DNA of 8,852 nt from Acidimicrobiaceae bacterium (GTDB taxonomy: Bacteria; Actinomycetota; Acidimicrobiia; Acidimicrobiales; Salinilacustritrichaceae). Shown here in pieces: positions 1 to 6,230 of this stretch. The position numbers were made by a program, and so were the translations under genes. The notes beneath the pieces are model-generated. The model searched no databases, had not been told where the DNA came from, and was given only the letters and a program-made list of their open reading frames with translations. Within the stretch, counting starts at the first letter, position 1; the number at the start of each line of letters is the position of its first letter. Where the stretch lies: positions 363 to 9,214 of the forward strand of contig DMTU01000242.1 in the NCBI GenBank assembly GCA_003476595.1, read 5' to 3'.

Positions 1-58
1 GAGCCATGTCCGAATCGTACTCGAACTGGTGTTCGCTCCGCAACTCCTCTTTGTCCAT
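1..58 (-). CDS. N-terminal fragment of a gene leaving the left edge
   Basis: Reading the minus strand from the ATG at 58-56 gives a 19-residue open start, MDKEELRSEHQFEYDSDMA, which runs off the left edge. It is highly charged and lies in a stretch visibly less GC-rich than the rest of the window. A weak purine-rich stretch (GAGAAG, then GGCGGAA) lies just upstream of the ATG. The frame is open back to the stop of the membrane-protein gene at 182-184, so a GTG at 85-83 is an alternative start. It is in the same orientation as the genes at 182-838 and 909-1280 and may be the next gene of that cluster. No family can be assigned from 19 residues. The alternative is that it is non-coding. Confidence 0.4.
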   Translation of the reverse strand, partial: MDKEELRSEHQFEYDSDMA

Positions 59-181
59 TTCCGCCGCTTCTCGACTGGACCTCACGTTGACTGGCCCGGA
101 CACGCACGGTGCGAGTGCGACGACGGCGCCGACGAGATCGGGTGACCGCCGCAGCACACTCCTGTCGCTTCGGCCCTCCCG
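59..181. other. Short intergenic gap, nothing recognised
   Basis: These 123 bases separate the membrane-protein stop from the putative left-edge start. A short inverted repeat, CGCAC-G-GTGCG, is present, but its loop is too small for a terminator hairpin and no T-run follows. I see no convincing promoter or RNA structure. Confidence 0.4.
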
Positions 182-838
182 CTACTCGCCACGACCTGCA
201 GGCGCCCAGCTGCTCTCCCGGCGGGGACCGGGCGGGAGCGCCCAGGGTTCCCGGCGGCTGGCGAGCAGCGAAGACGCCAGGACCAGCCCGCTGACGATGC
301 CGGCGAGCTCGATTCGCCACACCGGATCGTTCCACACCGGGTCGTACCCGTCACCGATCCCACCGGCGATCATGCCGACGAGACGCGGCGCGATCCACAA
401 GGCCAGCGTCGCGATCATCGACAGGTACATGGTGCGAAGCGCTGGGTCGGCTTCGTCGGGACCTGCTCGCTCCCGCAGCAGGCGTACGAGGACGACGATG
501 GCGACTGCGGAGCAGACCGCTGCGAGCGCCATCGAGATGAGCGGCAAACCGGCTACCTGGTCGTACTCCAGGACCTCGACTTCCTCGACGCTGGCCGTCC
601 CGTTCGGTCCAGCCACGTACGACTCCACGAGCGCGTAGTGGTACGGCAGGTACGCCTCTGCCGCCGAGAAGGCTGCGCCCGCAACGGCGGGAGCGGCCGC
701 CTTGGTTCCGGCGAGTCGCCACAGCCCCCAGGCGATCAGCACCCAGCCGGCAGGATCCACCGCGATGTCGATGCCGTAGACGCGGAAGTCGACGAGCAGC
801 AGCACGAGACCGGCGGACGCTGCGGTCAGGGGGCGCAT
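182..838 (-). CDS. Small multi-pass integral membrane protein of unknown function
   Basis: A 218-residue protein with several hydrophobic segments, roughly residues 5-20, 28-42, 97-120, 137-160 and 176-194, so it is most likely an integral inner-membrane protein with four to six passes. Near the N-terminus (about 17-42) is a DFRVYGIDIAVDPAGWVLIA stretch followed by WGLWRL. This resembles small bacterial membrane proteins with an Asp-Pro-x-Gly turn before the second helix, but I cannot name a family. The acidic segment at about 84-93 probably forms a loop, and the C-terminal tail (about 196-218) is rich in Arg, Pro and Gly. The frame is open to a GTG at 892, but the ATG at 838 is preferred: it begins directly at the first hydrophobic segment, and the frameshifted reading of the upstream gene would end 13 bases inside this gene (TGA at 828-826), a typical coupled arrangement. 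No function is inferred. Confidence 0.7.
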   Translation of the reverse strand: MRPLTAASAGLVLLLVDFRVYGIDIAVDPAGWVLIAWGLWRLAGTKAAAPAVAGAAFSAAEAYLPYHYALVESYVAGPNGTASVEEVEVLEYDQVAGLPLISMALAAVCSAVAIVVLVRLLRERAGPDEADPALRTMYLSMIATLALWIAPRLVGMIAGGIGDGYDPVWNDPVWRIELAGIVSGLVLASSLLASRREPWALPPGPRRESSWAPAGRGE

Positions 839-953
839 GGCTCGGACGGTACCGGCATGCCCCGGCCCACCCGCGGCACCGGCTCCGTGCACAGGGCCTC
901 GACGCGGTTCACGACCCGCACGGCGTCCTGACCGCCGAGCGTGGTGTCGACCG
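826..953 (-). pseudogene. Out-of-frame C-terminal continuation of the gene at 909-1280
   Basis: From about position 953 leftwards, a different minus-strand frame reads PVDTTLGGQDAVRVVNRVEA, then LCTEPVPRVGRGMPVPSEPC and AP, with a TGA at 828-826. Almost all of its third codon positions are G or C, as in the neighbouring genes. The frame of the 909-1280 reading picks up A-ending codons here and stops at 911. Adding one C to the GACCGG run at 956-951 would join the two parts into one protein of about 151 residues (LVDGD followed by PVDTTLGG). The joined gene would then overlap the membrane-protein start by 13 bases. I infer a single-base deletion, either a real mutation or a sequencing error; programmed frameshifting is possible but less likely. 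Confidence 0.5.
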
Positions 954-1280
954 GTCGCCGTCCACCAGGCCGGGGAGCACCCGACAGAGCCAGCCGCGGA
1001 GGTCGTCCAGCGGCCAGCCCTCCTGGCTGCGGAGGCCCTCCGGCGACTCGTTGACCCGATCGGGCTCGACCAGGCCGGTGGGCCGGATGAAGACGATGTT
1101 GCGGTCCTGGGGACCGGTGCTGTCCGGATGGGTGAGCACGGTGAATCCCTCGCGGTTCGGCTGGACCCACCACTTGCCGGTCAGCTCGAGCACCATCGGG
1201 TTTCCGAGGGTGTCGATCATCCAGCGGCCGGGCTCGACGGCGTGGAACTCGCAGGTGAGCCGCTCGGGACCCACGAGCAC
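909..1280 (-). CDS. Small hypothetical protein, probably the 5' part of a frameshifted gene
   Basis: This frame gives 123 residues from a GTG at 1280, with an in-frame upstream stop at 1355-1353 and no other usual start between. A GTG at 1274 is an alternative. Residues up to about 109 look like a real protein: EPGRWMIDTLGNPMVLELTG, then KWWVQP, FTVLTHPD, NIVFIRPTG and WPLDDLRGWL. This order resembles a group of actinobacterial exported or lipoprotein-like proteins built as a beta-rich core, a VxFxRP-type strand, a WPxDLxxWL helix and a TxGG strand, though I recall that pattern only loosely. The last 14 residues (STPRSAVRTPCGS region) look like out-of-frame sequence, while another frame continues sensibly (see 826-953). 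No signal peptide is visible at this N-terminus, so the true start may lie elsewhere. It is divergent from the polyphosphate kinase gene. Function unknown. Confidence 0.55.
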   Translation of the reverse strand: MLVGPERLTCEFHAVEPGRWMIDTLGNPMVLELTGKWWVQPNREGFTVLTHPDSTGPQDRNIVFIRPTGLVEPDRVNESPEGLRSQEGWPLDDLRGWLCRVLPGLVDGDRSTPRSAVRTPCGS

Positions 1281-1402
1281 CTCGGCGGGCGTGGCGACCT
1301 CGGCGGCGACCCCCTCCGGACCCGCGACGACGTCGAGCCGAGAACAGACGGCTCAGCGCGCACGCCGGGTCCCGGCCCCGGGCCATGGGGTAGGAACGCC
1401 CC
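1281..1402. other. Divergent intergenic region between the small gene and ppk2
   Basis: These 122 bases should contain the promoters of two divergent genes. The stretch is extremely GC-rich, and I see no good -35/-10 pair. The only TA-containing element near a start is TAGGAA at 1391-1396, described separately. On the minus strand a purine run, GGAGGGG at about 1318-1312, looks like a ribosome binding site, but no start codon sits at a suitable distance from it. Confidence 0.4.
1391..1396 (+). promoter_or_regulatory. Ribosome binding site or -10-like element before ppk2
   Basis: TAGGAA lies 6 bases before the ATG at 1403. The AGGA within it is at a usable Shine-Dalgarno distance (7 bases). 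Read instead as a degenerate -10 (TAnnnA rather than TAnnnT), it would put the transcription start at or next to the ATG. The ribosome-binding reading is the simpler one. Confidence 0.35.
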
Positions 1403-2209
1403 ATGCAGGAGCTGTTGCGCGTCGCACCCGGGACCGGCCTCGACCTGTCCGCCATCGACCCCCGGTCCACGCCGGGCTTCGATGGTGGCAAGTCGGAGGG
1501 GAAGTCGCTGCTCCACGAGCGACGCACGCACCTCGCCGACCTCCAGGACCTGCTCTACGCCGACGGCACCCAGCGCCTGCTGATCGTGCTGCAGGCCATG
1601 GACACCGGCGGCAAGGACGGCACCATCCGCCACGTCTTCCGCAAGGTCGACCCCATCGGCGTGCACATGTGGGGCTTCAAGAAGCCGTCGACGGCCGAGC
1701 TCGCCCGCGACTACCTGTGGCGGGTCCACGCCAGGGTGCCGGCCGACGGTGAGGTCGTCGTGTTCAACCGCAGCCACTACGAGGACGTCCTGGTGGTGCG
1801 GGTGCACGGCATGATCGACGACGAGCAGGCCGAGCGCCGCCTCGCGCACATCCGCGACTTCGAGCGGATGCTGACCGAGGAGGGCACGACCATCGTCAAG
1901 CTGTTCCTCCACATCAGCAAAGAGGAGCAGGCCGAGCGGCTCCGGTCGCGGCTGGACCGCCCCGACAAGCACTGGAAGTTCTCGTCAGCCGACGTCGCCG
2001 AGCGCGCCCACTGGGACCGCTACCAGGAGGTCTACCGAGACGCCATCGCGGCGACGTCGACCGAGGACGCGCCCTGGTACGTCGTCCCGGCCGACCGCAA
2101 GTGGTACCGGAACCTGGCCATCAGCACGATCCTGGTCGAGACCCTCGAGGGCCTCGGCATGTCCTACCCCGAGCCCGAGGAGGGCTTGGAGGACATCGTG
2201 ATCGAGTGA
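1403..2209 (+). CDS. ppk2: PPK2-family polyphosphate:nucleotide phosphotransferase
   Basis: This cytoplasmic kinase transfers phosphate between inorganic polyphosphate and nucleotides; in this family it usually phosphorylates NMPs or NDPs from polyphosphate. At 268 residues it has the usual length of a single-domain PPK2. The Walker A loop is MDTGGKDGT (about 66-74), preceded by the strand LLIVLQA. The HVFRKVDPIGVHMWGFKKPS segment (77-96) is typical of the family. The Walker B region is VVFNRSHYEDVLVVRVH (119-135), and the basic lid LRSRLDRPDKHWKFS spans about 180-194. The C-terminal APWYVVPADRKWYRNLAIS (223-241) is a further hallmark. All expected motifs are intact. AGGA 7 bases before the ATG supports this start. 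Substrate class (AMP, ADP or broad) cannot be decided by eye. Its stop codon directly abuts the stop of the converging glycosidase-like gene, and it is divergent from the small frameshifted gene, so it is probably transcribed alone. Confidence 0.93.
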   Translation: MQELLRVAPGTGLDLSAIDPRSTPGFDGGKSEGKSLLHERRTHLADLQDLLYADGTQRLLIVLQAMDTGGKDGTIRHVFRKVDPIGVHMWGFKKPSTAELARDYLWRVHARVPADGEVVVFNRSHYEDVLVVRVHGMIDDEQAERRLAHIRDFERMLTEEGTTIVKLFLHISKEEQAERLRSRLDRPDKHWKFSSADVAERAHWDRYQEVYRDAIAATSTEDAPWYVVPADRKWYRNLAISTILVETLEGLGMSYPEPEEGLEDIVIE

Positions 2210-4576
2210 CTACTCGAAGCTGTCGCCCTGGTCGGGGCCGGGCACGGCCGCGGGCGCCGGAGCGTCGGGCGGCGCATCGAGCAGGGCCTCGCCGCGCGCC
2301 TCGGTCGAGCGCCAGGTGGGGTCGAGGCCCGGGCAGGTGAGCACGACGGCCACGTCTGGATCGTGCGGTTCGAGCTCCCACAGGATCGCCGGGCGCTCGC
2401 CGTGCCACCGGATGGCGAACGACAGGAGACCGAAGCGGGTCGGCGCGTCGTGCACCTCGACGCCCTGGCCGTACCAGCTGGTCGGGATCATCGAGGCGAG
2501 TGCGAGCCCGTCGCGGGTCTCGTGGACGAGCATGGTGCGCACGAAGCTGAGGAGCTCGGCCGCCGCCCAGCCGTGGTGGCCGTCGCCCATGCACCCGCCG
2601 GCGACGCGGGGGTGGATGGCCTCGGGCCAGGTCCACGTCGGCGTGGCGGCGGACAGGAACCAGTCCAGGCGGTCGAGCGCGCGGCGATCACCGGCGAGCA
2701 GCTCCACGAACGCCACCTGCAGCGTCAGGTAGGTGCCGAGGCCGGTGTGGCTGATGCCCTGGTAGAAGGCCTCGTCGATGCAGAACCGGTCGCGCACGAC
2801 GTCGAGGGTCGCCTGCATGGCCTCGTCGTCGGCGCCCAGCAGCTGCAGCGGCCACACCGCGGCCAGCGACCCGATGACCCCGGGGTCGATCCGACGCCGA
2901 GGGCCGGCCGGCACCGCCTTGGTCCCGAGCCGGTCCGCGGTGAGGGCCATGGACGCACGGACGTCGGCGGTCATCGACTCGAGGAACGCTGCGGCCCGGT
3001 CGGCGGCCTCGTCCTCACCGGCGGCACGCAGCATGCGGGCGCCGTCGCGCAGGCCGGCGAGGGCCCAGAAGTCGTCCCAGTAGAAGTAGTCGTGGGGTCC
3101 GAGGTGCTCAGCGGAGATGCCGGCGGGCAGCAGCCCGCGCAGCGCCGGATCGTCTCGGCGCTTGCCCCGGCGCTTCCGGTCGATCCACTGGACGCCGCCG
3201 GCGACGGACGTGACGACCTCGTCGAGCAGCTCACGGTCGCGCGTGAGGTCCCAGTGGTGGGCGAGCGCCCAGATCGCGGCGCCGTTCGCATCCCACTCGA
3301 GGCGCTGGGAGAAGAAGAAGCCGTCGGTGTGCTGTCGCTCGGGGAAGCTGGCCAGCACCTCCCGCGCCTCGGTGTGGAAGCCGTAGCGGTCGAGGGCGGC
3401 CAGCAGGTAGGCGGCGTCGCGGAACCAGAAGCGGTTGTAGGTGCGCGGCCCCGGCGTGACGTCGGTGCCGTCGTGGAACAGGAGGAGGTAGCGCCGGTTG
3501 GCATCGACCGCCGACTGCAGCCGCTCGTCCGGCAGCACCAGGCGCATGCCCTGGTCGGTGTGGGTCTTCCAGCCGTTGGCCACCTGCTCCGCGCTGGGCA
3601 GGGCCTGCGGGAACCGCGGCGCGTCGCGCACCCGCTTGCGAGCCCGGCCGACCAGGCGGGTGCGGGGGTCCGGTGCCAGTGGGAGCGCCACCCGCAGCGT
3701 CTGTCGGTGCGGCAGCGGGTAGACGAACGCGGCCTGGGCCATGCCGGCCTCGTCGCGCAGGTCGGCGGGGAACGAGGTCTGCGTCTCGCCGGCGAACACC
3801 TGGGTGGCGCAGTCGCCGTCGTGGAAGGTGGACGCAGCCACGGCGTTCGGCGGCTTCGGGAGCAGCATCGCGACCCGCCCGTCGACGGTGACCGTCGTGT
3901 CGTGCAGGCCGATGCGCTCGATGACGGCGAGGCCCTCGGCGTTGTACGGACGGATGGCGAGGGCGAGGGCGACCGGGACCGCGGAGTCGTTCTCGATCTC
4001 GACGATGACCAGCTCCTCACCGCCATCGGCTGCCGTGGCCTGGATGACGTAGGCCCGGTGGACGATGTCGCCGCCCGGCACGCGCATCCGGGTCTCCACG
4101 ACCGGTGAGTCGCCGAGCAGGGACTGGCGCACGTTGGCCTCGTCGGCCGGGACGTGCCAGCGGTCCTCGGCGCCGATCCACCAGTCGAGGGACCAGGCGT
4201 CGTGCCACGGCGACACGAGACCGCGCGGATCGACCACGGCTTCGCGGGCCGAGCCGCGGTTGCCGATCATCGTCCAGTTCCGGCTGGTGACGTTCGAGAG
4301 GAACGGCAGGTGGCCGCGCGGCACGAACGCCGGCGAGGACGGGTCGATCTGGCGGCGCAGCCAGTACGGCCACACCCAGTCGGTGCCGGTCTGGCTGGCG
4401 GCCCGGGTGCGCAGGGCGCGGAAGACGGTGCGGGCGCCGATGGGCAGCATCTCCCCCGGTGCCTGGATCTCGAGGTGCTCGCCCAGGCGCTGGAAGGTCG
4501 AGAGGTGGCGGATCGTGTCGTCGTCGATGCGGAGGCGTCCGAGCAGGCGCCGCACCAACCAGGTGCGGGCGCTCAC
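2210..4576 (-). CDS. Six-hairpin glycosidase-like protein (amylo-alpha-1,6-glucosidase/glycogen debranching type)
   Basis: A 788-residue protein with no signal peptide, so probably cytoplasmic. Residues about 1-330 look like a beta-rich N-terminal domain (motifs RGHLPFLSNVTSRNWTMIGN at 87-106, SPWHDAWSLDWWIG at 122-135). Residues about 345-730 resemble an (alpha/alpha)6 barrel: RTYNRFWFRDAAYLLAALDR (378-397), EWDANGAAIWALAHHWD (427-443), HDYFYWDDFWALAGL (495-509), YQGISHTGLGTYLTLQ (605-620), TWTWPEAIHP (647-656) and GGCMGDGHHGWAAAE (660-674). Asp387, Asp430, Asp501/502, Glu652 and Asp665 are candidate acidic catalytic residues, but I cannot say which act. The frame stays open upstream into gpsA. 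The start is placed at GTG 4576 because it overlaps the gpsA stop as GTGA and the sequence upstream is clearly gpsA in another frame. No ribosome binding site is seen, consistent with translational coupling. The Pro/Ala-rich tail (about 766-780) is likely disordered. Fold class is fairly sure; substrate is not. Confidence 0.75.
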   Translation of the reverse strand: MSARTWLVRRLLGRLRIDDDTIRHLSTFQRLGEHLEIQAPGEMLPIGARTVFRALRTRAASQTGTDWVWPYWLRRQIDPSSPAFVPRGHLPFLSNVTSRNWTMIGNRGSAREAVVDPRGLVSPWHDAWSLDWWIGAEDRWHVPADEANVRQSLLGDSPVVETRMRVPGGDIVHRAYVIQATAADGGEELVIVEIENDSAVPVALALAIRPYNAEGLAVIERIGLHDTTVTVDGRVAMLLPKPPNAVAASTFHDGDCATQVFAGETQTSFPADLRDEAGMAQAAFVYPLPHRQTLRVALPLAPDPRTRLVGRARKRVRDAPRFPQALPSAEQVANGWKTHTDQGMRLVLPDERLQSAVDANRRYLLLFHDGTDVTPGPRTYNRFWFRDAAYLLAALDRYGFHTEAREVLASFPERQHTDGFFFSQRLEWDANGAAIWALAHHWDLTRDRELLDEVVTSVAGGVQWIDRKRRGKRRDDPALRGLLPAGISAEHLGPHDYFYWDDFWALAGLRDGARMLRAAGEDEAADRAAAFLESMTADVRASMALTADRLGTKAVPAGPRRRIDPGVIGSLAAVWPLQLLGADDEAMQATLDVVRDRFCIDEAFYQGISHTGLGTYLTLQVAFVELLAGDRRALDRLDWFLSAATPTWTWPEAIHPRVAGGCMGDGHHGWAAAELLSFVRTMLVHETRDGLALASMIPTSWYGQGVEVHDAPTRFGLLSFAIRWHGERPAILWELEPHDPDVAVVLTCPGLDPTWRSTEARGEALLDAPPDAPAPAAVPGPDQGDSFE

Positions 4577-5586
4577 CGGTCTGCGATGCCGTGGAGCTCG
4601 GGGCGGCTGGCCCGGTGCAGCAGGCGTTGGTACACCTCTTGCGCGCTGGCACCCTCGTGGCACACGGCCACGACCTGATCGGTGATCGGTGCCTCGACCC
4701 CGGCCTCCCGGGCCATGGCCTGCACCGCACGGCAGCTCTTCACGCCTTCGGCGACCTGGTTCATCTCGGTGATGATGGCGTCGATCGCCATGCCCTCCCC
4801 GAGCTTCTGCCCCACGGTCCGGTTGCGGGACTGGGGCGAGATGCAGGTGGCGATGAGGTCGCCCATGCCGGCGAGGCCGGCGAACGTCATCGGCGACCCG
4901 CCGTAGGCGACGCCGATGCGGGTGATCTCGGCCAGGCCGCGGGTGATGAGGGCGGCCCGGGTGTTGTCGCCGGTGCCCATGCCGTCGGCCATGCCCGTGG
5001 CGATGGCGACGACGTTCTTGAAGACACCGCCGAGCTCGCACCCGATCAGGTCGTCGTTCGTGTAGACGCGGAAGGCCTCGCCGCCGAACAGCTCCTGCAG
5101 GGCCTGGGCGACCGAGTCGTCCTGCATCGAGAGCACGGACGCGGTGGCGGCGCCGGCCATGATCTCCTTGGCCAGGTTGGGGCCGGTGAGCACGCCCACG
5201 GGATGCCCGGGCAGCTCCTCGTGCACGACCTCGGTCATGCGCAGGCCGGTGTCGAGCTCGAGGCCCTTCGTGAGGCTGACCAACGGCACCCACGGGCGGA
5301 TGTGGGGCACGGCCTCGCGCAGGGTCTCGCGGAACGCGTGCGAGGGGATGCCCATCACCACCAGGTCGGCGGTGCCGAGCGCCTCGGCCAGGTCGCTGGT
5401 GGCTCGCAGCGACGGGTGCAGCTCGTAGTCGGGCAGGTAGCGGACGTTGCGGTGCGATCCGTTGACGTCGGCGACGGTCTCCTCGGAGCGGGCCCAGAGG
5501 ATGGTGGGCGCCTTGTGGGCGCAGAGGTGGGCGACCGTGGTCCCCCACGAGCCGCCGCCGAGGACGGCGACGTTGATCGACGACAT
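4573..5586 (-). CDS. gpsA: NAD(P)-dependent glycerol-3-phosphate dehydrogenase
   Basis: This cytoplasmic enzyme interconverts dihydroxyacetone phosphate and sn-glycerol-3-phosphate and supplies the backbone for phospholipid synthesis. With the ATG at 5586 it has 337 residues, the usual length. The Rossmann loop is GGGSWGTT (10-17) after strand INVAVL. SLTKGLE (104-110), GPNLAKEI (135-142), GVFKNVVAIATGMADG (187-202, with the catalytic Lys190), GDNTRAALITRGLAE (206-220) and GDLIATC...SRNRTVG (242-259) are all intact family signatures. A GTG at 5595 would add three residues, but the ATG has better placement: a TAGGGT -10-like hexamer ends 7 bases before it, suggesting a leaderless mRNA. The stop overlaps the GTG of the glycosidase-like gene (GTGA), so the two form an operon. 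It is divergent from cofC/fbiD, as in mycobacteria. Confidence 0.95.
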   Translation of the reverse strand: MSSINVAVLGGGSWGTTVAHLCAHKAPTILWARSEETVADVNGSHRNVRYLPDYELHPSLRATSDLAEALGTADLVVMGIPSHAFRETLREAVPHIRPWVPLVSLTKGLELDTGLRMTEVVHEELPGHPVGVLTGPNLAKEIMAGAATASVLSMQDDSVAQALQELFGGEAFRVYTNDDLIGCELGGVFKNVVAIATGMADGMGTGDNTRAALITRGLAEITRIGVAYGGSPMTFAGLAGMGDLIATCISPQSRNRTVGQKLGEGMAIDAIITEMNQVAEGVKSCRAVQAMAREAGVEAPITDQVVAVCHEGASAQEVYQRLLHRASRPELHGIADR

Positions 5587-5593
5587 GGCTCGC

Positions 5594-5599
5594 ACCCTA
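5594..5599 (-). promoter_or_regulatory. Putative -10 element of a leaderless gpsA promoter
   Basis: On the minus strand TAGGGT fits the actinobacterial TAnnnT -10 pattern, and its last base is 7 bases before the gpsA ATG at 5586. Transcription would therefore start at or next to the A of the start codon. No clear -35 is visible. If the mRNA is not leaderless, the AGGG within the same hexamer could serve instead as a weak ribosome binding site. Confidence 0.4.
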
Positions 5600-5641
5600 G
5601 TGACGGGGGTGTCGGGCGGCCCGAGCGAGGGCGGGCGTCCC

Positions 5642-5647
5642 TACACT
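5642..5647 (+). promoter_or_regulatory. Putative -10 element of the cofC/fbiD promoter
   Basis: TACACT matches TAnnnT and ends 9 bases before the ATG at 5657. Transcription would begin about 2 bases before the ATG, giving an almost leaderless mRNA. No Shine-Dalgarno sequence is seen in the same interval. The gpsA/cofC gap is only 70 bases (5587-5656), so the two divergent promoters must be packed closely. Confidence 0.4.
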
Positions 5648-5656
5648 GCGCCCTGC

Positions 5657-6226
5657 ATGGCCGCACCCCCCATCGCCGTCGTCGTCCCGGTCAAGGACTT
5701 CACCCGGGCCAAGGTGCGCCTCGCCCAGCACCTGGACGCCGCCGCTCGGGCCGAGCTCGCCCGTGACATGGCCGGCATCGTGCTGGCGGCCGCCGCTCCC
5801 CTCCCGGTCTCGGTGGTCTGCGACGACGTCGACGTGCGGACGTGGGCCGAGGCCGCCGGCGCCGACGTGATCTGGACCCCGGGCCTCGGCCTGAACGGGG
5901 CCGTCCAGGCCGGCGTGGCCGAGCTGGCCGACCGCGGCGTCGACACGGTCGTGGTGGCGCACTCGGACCTGCCGCTGGCCACCTCGCTCGCCTGGGTCGC
6001 GGCCACACCGGGGGTCACCCTCGTACCCGACCGCCGCCTCGACGGCACCAACGTCCTCGCCGTCCCTGCGGCCGCCGGCTTCCGCTTCTCCTACGGCGCC
6101 GGCTCGTTCGACCGCCACCGGGCCGAGGGTCTGCGGCTCGCCCTCCCGGTGCGCATCGTCCGCGACGCCCGGCTCGGCTGGGACGTGGACCACCCCGCCG
6201 ACCTCGCGCTGCCCGCGCACTACTGA
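5657..6226 (+). CDS. cofC: 2-phospho-L-lactate / phosphoenolpyruvate guanylyltransferase (F420 biosynthesis)
   Basis: This enzyme activates 2-phospho-L-lactate or, in actinobacteria studied so far, phosphoenolpyruvate with GTP, producing the precursor joined to the deazaflavin Fo by CofD/FbiA in F420 synthesis. The actinobacterial gene is also called fbiD. The product has 189 residues, slightly short of the typical ~200-220. Signatures in order: VPVKDFTRAKVRLA (10-23), GLNGAV (78-83), VVVAHSDLPLA (98-108, with the metal-binding region), DGTNVLAVP (129-137), FRFSYGAGSFDRHRAEG (142-158) and WDVDHPADL (175-183). The frame stays open upstream across gpsA, but homology-like sequence begins only at the ATG at 5657, where a -10-like TACACT sits just upstream. 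It is divergent from gpsA and 4 bases ahead of the deacetylase gene, with which it should be co-transcribed. The choice between the two acceptor substrates cannot be made by eye. Confidence 0.9.
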   Translation: MAAPPIAVVVPVKDFTRAKVRLAQHLDAAARAELARDMAGIVLAAAAPLPVSVVCDDVDVRTWAEAAGADVIWTPGLGLNGAVQAGVAELADRGVDTVVVAHSDLPLATSLAWVAATPGVTLVPDRRLDGTNVLAVPAAAGFRFSYGAGSFDRHRAEGLRLALPVRIVRDARLGWDVDHPADLALPAHY

Positions 6227-6230
6227 TCCG

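Noticed and set aside
839..892. GTG start at 892 for the membrane protein
   Set aside because: It adds an 18-residue Gly/Ala-rich stretch without support; the ATG at 838 begins right at the first hydrophobic segment and overlaps the end of the upstream frameshifted gene.
1217..1972. 251-codon minus-strand frame opposite ppk2
   Set aside because: Antisense to ppk2, with repetitive Val, Asp, His and Gln content typical of antisense frames.
2363..4108. 581-codon plus-strand open frame opposite the glycosidase-like gene
   Set aside because: It is antisense to a well-supported gene, has no family motifs, is rich in Gly, Val, Arg and Gln as expected from antisense GC-rich codons, and has no ribosome binding site.
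4577..5548. N-terminal extension of the glycosidase-like frame to 1112 residues
   Set aside because: The extension overlaps gpsA completely and is Arg/Pro/His-rich nonsense. The GTGA junction at 4576 is a typical coupled start.
4459..5766. 435-codon plus-strand open frame opposite gpsA
   Set aside because: gpsA on the other strand carries every family signature; this frame is an antisense by-product and runs into the cofC start region in the wrong frame.
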